DNA from: JBCDAP01 sp038747915
Lineage (GTDB): Bacteria; Planctomycetota; Phycisphaerae; Phycisphaerales; UBA1924
Assembly (NCBI GenBank): GCA_038747915.1
Contig: JBCDJJ010000117.1
Location: 1 to 8,077, forward strand
DNA: 8,077 bases
Reading direction: 5' to 3'
Shown: in pieces, positions 6,144 through 8,077 of the stretch
Numbering within the stretch: the first letter of the stretch is position 1
How the letters are laid out: the number at the start of each line of letters is the position of its first letter
Notes under the pieces: generated by a model
Database searches by the model: none
The model's input: the letters and a program-made list of their open reading frames with translations, nothing else
What the model was told of the DNA's origin: nothing
Program-made: the position numbers and the translations under genes

Positions 6144-7766
6144 ATGACCCGTTCCTTCGGACGTTTGATGGCCTTCGCCGGCGCAGCCGCGGCGAGTGCT
6201 TTCTTCTCCCTCGGCTGTGAATCCTGGAACGAGCCATCCGAGGAGATCACCGGCAGCGGTGGGACCCGTTGGATCGGTCCGGGCTACACCGAGCCCGCGC
6301 CGCCGCCGCCGCCCGCGCCGACCCCGGCGCCGCTGCCAGCGCCGCGCGGCGACTGCTCGCCCGTCGTCGGTCCCGACCAGACGGTGGCGTCGCTCGCGTT
6401 CCCGACCGGTGACGTGCGCAGCAGCGCACTGATGTTGCACCAGGTGCTCCCGCGTCAGGTGCGCCGGAACGTCGAGTACACCAAGGTCTACCAGGTGTGC
6501 AACCTCACGAGCGCCGACCTGCAGAACGTCGTCGTGTACGAGGAGTCGCTCGACAACATGCGCATCGTGCGGTCGACCCCGAACTCCCAGCAGGGCCCCG
6601 AGGGCATCTTCTGGAACCTCGGCACGCTCGGCCCGCGCGAGACCCGCACCATCGAGGTGGTCGTGACCTCCTCGGCGGTCGGCACCGCGACCAACTGCAT
6701 CTCGGCGTCGTACAACAACGTGCTGTGCAACACCACCGAGGTGGTCGAGCCGGCGCTGGCCCTCACCAAGACCGTCAGCGAGACCGCGGCCCTGGTCTGC
6801 GATCCGGTTCAGCTCTGCTACACCGTCACCAACGATGGTTCTGGTCCGGCGACCGGCGTTGTCATCACCGACACACTCGCCAACGGGCTGACGTCGGGTG
6901 GCACCTCGGCCATCTCGATCCCCGTCGGCACACTCGCGCCCGGCCAGTCGGTCCAGCGCTGTATCGATGTCGATCCCACTGGTCCCGGCCGGTACTTCTC
7001 GCCCGCGTCGGCCGCTGCCGATGGCGGTCTGACCGCCAACGCCGGCGAGGTCGGCACGGTCTACACGCAGCCCGAGCTGCGCATCACGTGCGATAGCCGC
7101 GCGAGCCAGTTCATCGGTCGCAACTCGACCTTCGAGTTCACGGTCACCAACGTCGGCAACGGGCCCGCCCGTGACGCCAACGTGACGATCTCCGGCTCCG
7201 GCGGCTCCTTCGTCCGCGCGTCGTCCGGCGGCACGGCCACCGGCACCGGCGCGAACTTCGCGCTCGGCACGCTCGAGCCCAACCAGTCCCGCACCGTCAG
7301 CGTGACCTACGTCTCCAGCGCTGCGGGCACTGTCTCCGCCTCGGCCAACGCCTCCGCGTACTGTGCCGATGCGGCGAGCACCCGGTGCACGACGGAGTAC
7401 GAGGGCATCCCGGCCATCCTCCTCGAGATGGTCGACAACCCAGATCCGGTCGAGGTCGGCACGCAGACGACCTACACCGTCACTGTCACCAACCAGGGCT
7501 CGGCGCCGGATACCAACATCCGTGTCGAGATGACCCTGCCGGCCGAGCTGAGCTTCGTCAGCGGTGGTGGTGCGACGGCGGTCTCGAGCCGTGGCCAGGC
7601 GATCACCTTCGCCCCGGTCGCCTCGCTCGCGCCCGGTGCACGCGTCACCTGGACGGTCGACGTGCGTGCGACGGCGGCCGGCAACGTCCGCACCGCGGTG
7701 CAGATGACGTCCGACCAGTTCGTCGAGCCGGTGAACGAGACCGAGGCCACGAACCTGTACGAGTGA
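6144..7766 (+). CDS. DUF11-repeat envelope protein, OmcB-like, probable lipoprotein
   Basis: A 540-residue exported protein. It opens with MTRSFGRLMAFAGAAAASAF and Cys25 in FSLGC, an imperfect lipobox (Ser, not Leu, at -3), so a lipid anchor is likely but not certain. A Pro/Ala linker (about 51-68) follows, then four immunoglobulin-like DUF11-type repeats: about 100-200 (degenerate), 205-300 (CYTVTNDGSGPATGVVITDT), 310-405 (FEFTVTNVGNGPARDANVTI) and 425-535 (TYTVTVTNQGSAPDTNIRVE). Eleven cysteines are present (25, 71, 119, 185, 195, 219, 225, 273, 316, 407, 415), none in the last repeat. Repeat order and the end (EPVNETEATNLYE) resemble the C-terminal half of Chlamydia OmcB, the disulfide-linked outer envelope protein, as I recall it. 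The YTV motif also fits planctomycete cell-wall YTV/DUF11 proteins. A structural role at the cell surface is inferred. The gene stands alone, with its own ribosome binding site and terminator. Confidence 0.85.
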   Translation: MTRSFGRLMAFAGAAAASAFFSLGCESWNEPSEEITGSGGTRWIGPGYTEPAPPPPPAPTPAPLPAPRGDCSPVVGPDQTVASLAFPTGDVRSSALMLHQVLPRQVRRNVEYTKVYQVCNLTSADLQNVVVYEESLDNMRIVRSTPNSQQGPEGIFWNLGTLGPRETRTIEVVVTSSAVGTATNCISASYNNVLCNTTEVVEPALALTKTVSETAALVCDPVQLCYTVTNDGSGPATGVVITDTLANGLTSGGTSAISIPVGTLAPGQSVQRCIDVDPTGPGRYFSPASAAADGGLTANAGEVGTVYTQPELRITCDSRASQFIGRNSTFEFTVTNVGNGPARDANVTISGSGGSFVRASSGGTATGTGANFALGTLEPNQSRTVSVTYVSSAAGTVSASANASAYCADAASTRCTTEYEGIPAILLEMVDNPDPVEVGTQTTYTVTVTNQGSAPDTNIRVEMTLPAELSFVSGGGATAVSSRGQAITFAPVASLAPGARVTWTVDVRATAAGNVRTAVQMTSDQFVEPVNETEATNLYE

Positions 7767-7804
7767 TCGCCTGATCGTTCGGACAACCTGATGTGAATCT
7801 TCAG

Positions 7805-7832
7805 CGGGCGACCCTACGGGTCGCCCGTTTTT
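7805..7832 (+). terminator. Strong intrinsic terminator of the DUF11 gene
   Basis: A perfect ten-base-pair stem, CGGGCGACCC (7805-7814) with GGGTCGCCCG (7818-7827), closes a three-base loop (TAC) and is followed directly by five T (7828-7832). It begins 38 bases after the stop codon at 7766. No T run lies on the other side, so it works only for plus-strand transcription. Confidence 0.93.
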
Positions 7833-7860
7833 CGTTGGGCGATGGGTTGAGGCATCTCCG

Positions 7861-7888
7861 AGCCGCGGGCGCGAGCACGCGAACCAGA
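7861..7888 (+). repeat. 28-base dispersed GC-rich repeat, copy 3
   Basis: The first 21 bases are identical to bases 1-21, and the last seven match except for AA in place of CG (7882-7883). Similarity stops after CCAGA. It lies 28 bases after the terminator's T run, in noncoding DNA, in the same sense orientation relative to the upstream gene as copy 2 has to its own gene. Confidence 0.8.
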
Positions 7889-7962
7889 TTCTCGCTCGAG
7901 ACTGTGGTCGAGCAGACCAACGATTCCCGGCGGCCTTAGCGCGTTCCAAGTCAATTCGTCGC

Positions 7963-8040
7963 GGGTGCCACTGGTGGCTTGCCCACCAGTGCGAACACCA
8001 AAGCCCTTGAACACTGGCGGGCAAGCCGCCAGTGGCACCC
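7963..8040. repeat. REPIN-like element: two inverted copies of a hairpin repeat
   Basis: Two 29-base arms (7963-7991 and 8012-8040) are inverted copies of each other with 27 of 29 positions equal, separated by 20 bases. Each arm is itself a hairpin with a perfect nine-base-pair stem: left CACTGGTGG with CCACCAGTG around CTTGC, right CACTGGCGG with CCGCCAGTG around GCAAG. The outer ends are GGGTGC and GCACCC. The only two differences between the arms are a T-A pair in one stem replaced by C-G in the other. This matches the layout of REPINs, which are spread by RAYT transposases in other bacteria; no such transposase is in the window. Confidence 0.85.
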
Positions 8041-8077
8041 AAGTCGCGGAGTCGGTCGATCCACCGCTGAGACCGGC

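Larger units (their letters stand above)
7767..8077. other. Noncoding right end: terminator, dispersed repeat and paired hairpins
   Basis: No credible gene lies here on either strand; open frames crossing it are antisense to the DUF11 gene or short. It holds the terminator (7805-7832), repeat copy 3 (7861-7888), a small inverted pair GCTCGA/TCGAGC (7894-7899 and 7908-7913) and the REPIN-like element (7963-8040). The stretch 7914-7962 and the last 37 bases show nothing recognisable. Confidence 0.7.

Noticed and set aside
7894..7913. Inverted pair GCTCGA/TCGAGC
   Set aside because: Only six base pairs with an eight-base loop in GC-rich DNA; no T run or second copy supports a function.
6087..8042. 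Very long open frame on the minus strand opposite the DUF11 gene
   Set aside because: Repetitive Gly/Arg/Val/Asp sequence that mirrors the codon pattern of the DUF11 gene and runs through its terminator and the repeats.
1..8077. CRISPR arrays, tRNA or rRNA genes, and intact transposases
   Set aside because: No regularly spaced direct repeats, no tRNA-like or rRNA-like sequence and no transposase-like protein were recognised on either strand.

Overview
The window looks like a chromosomal piece of a GC-rich planctomycete, most likely of the Phycisphaerae type. This rests on family resemblance recalled from knowledge, not on a database search. The signs are a planctomycete-style prepilin-like protein, a membrane-anchored double-LysM protein starting MTREIKLSLLLG, a cysteine-containing DUF11 protein resembling chlamydial OmcB (the PVC superphylum connection), and short palindromic repeats of the REP kind.

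Left part (1-1865, minus strand): an SppA-family signal peptide peptidase (801-1865) that appears to be a lipoprotein. Overlapping its stop codon by 7 bases is a prepilin-like gene (85-807) that looks broken, with one in-frame TGA and two frame changes that cancel each other. A terminator-like hairpin (47-88) closes this minus-strand unit. Two inverted copies of a 28-base repeat (1-28 and 118-145) lie at its 3' end.

Middle (1914-6058, plus strand): a compact division and cell-wall operon, rsmH (16S rRNA methyltransferase), a LysM protein, a short FtsL-like membrane protein and the transpeptidase ftsI. It is a trimmed version of the canonical mra/dcw order (mraZ-rsmH-ftsL-ftsI), with no mraZ and with a LysM gene inserted between rsmH and ftsL. 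The last three genes are tightly packed: 2 bases separate lysM from ftsL, and ftsL and ftsI share one base (TGATG). Only 48 bases separate rsmH from the divergent sppA, and that gap carries three GTGGGAT direct repeats.

Right part (6059-8077): a separate gene for an OmcB-like DUF11 lipoprotein (6144-7766), with its own ribosome binding site and a strong intrinsic terminator (7805-7832). It is followed by noncoding sequence holding a third copy of the 28-base repeat (7861-7888) and a REPIN-like pair of inverted hairpins (7963-8040). The two hairpins differ by a compensatory base-pair change.

Taken together, most of the window concerns the cell envelope: septal peptidoglycan synthesis (FtsI, FtsL-like), peptidoglycan binding (LysM), envelope proteolysis (SppA) and a probable surface or outer-membrane structural protein (OmcB-like). 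No phage, CRISPR, tRNA or rRNA signal was seen. The most unusual material is the short dispersed repeats and the divergent control region.
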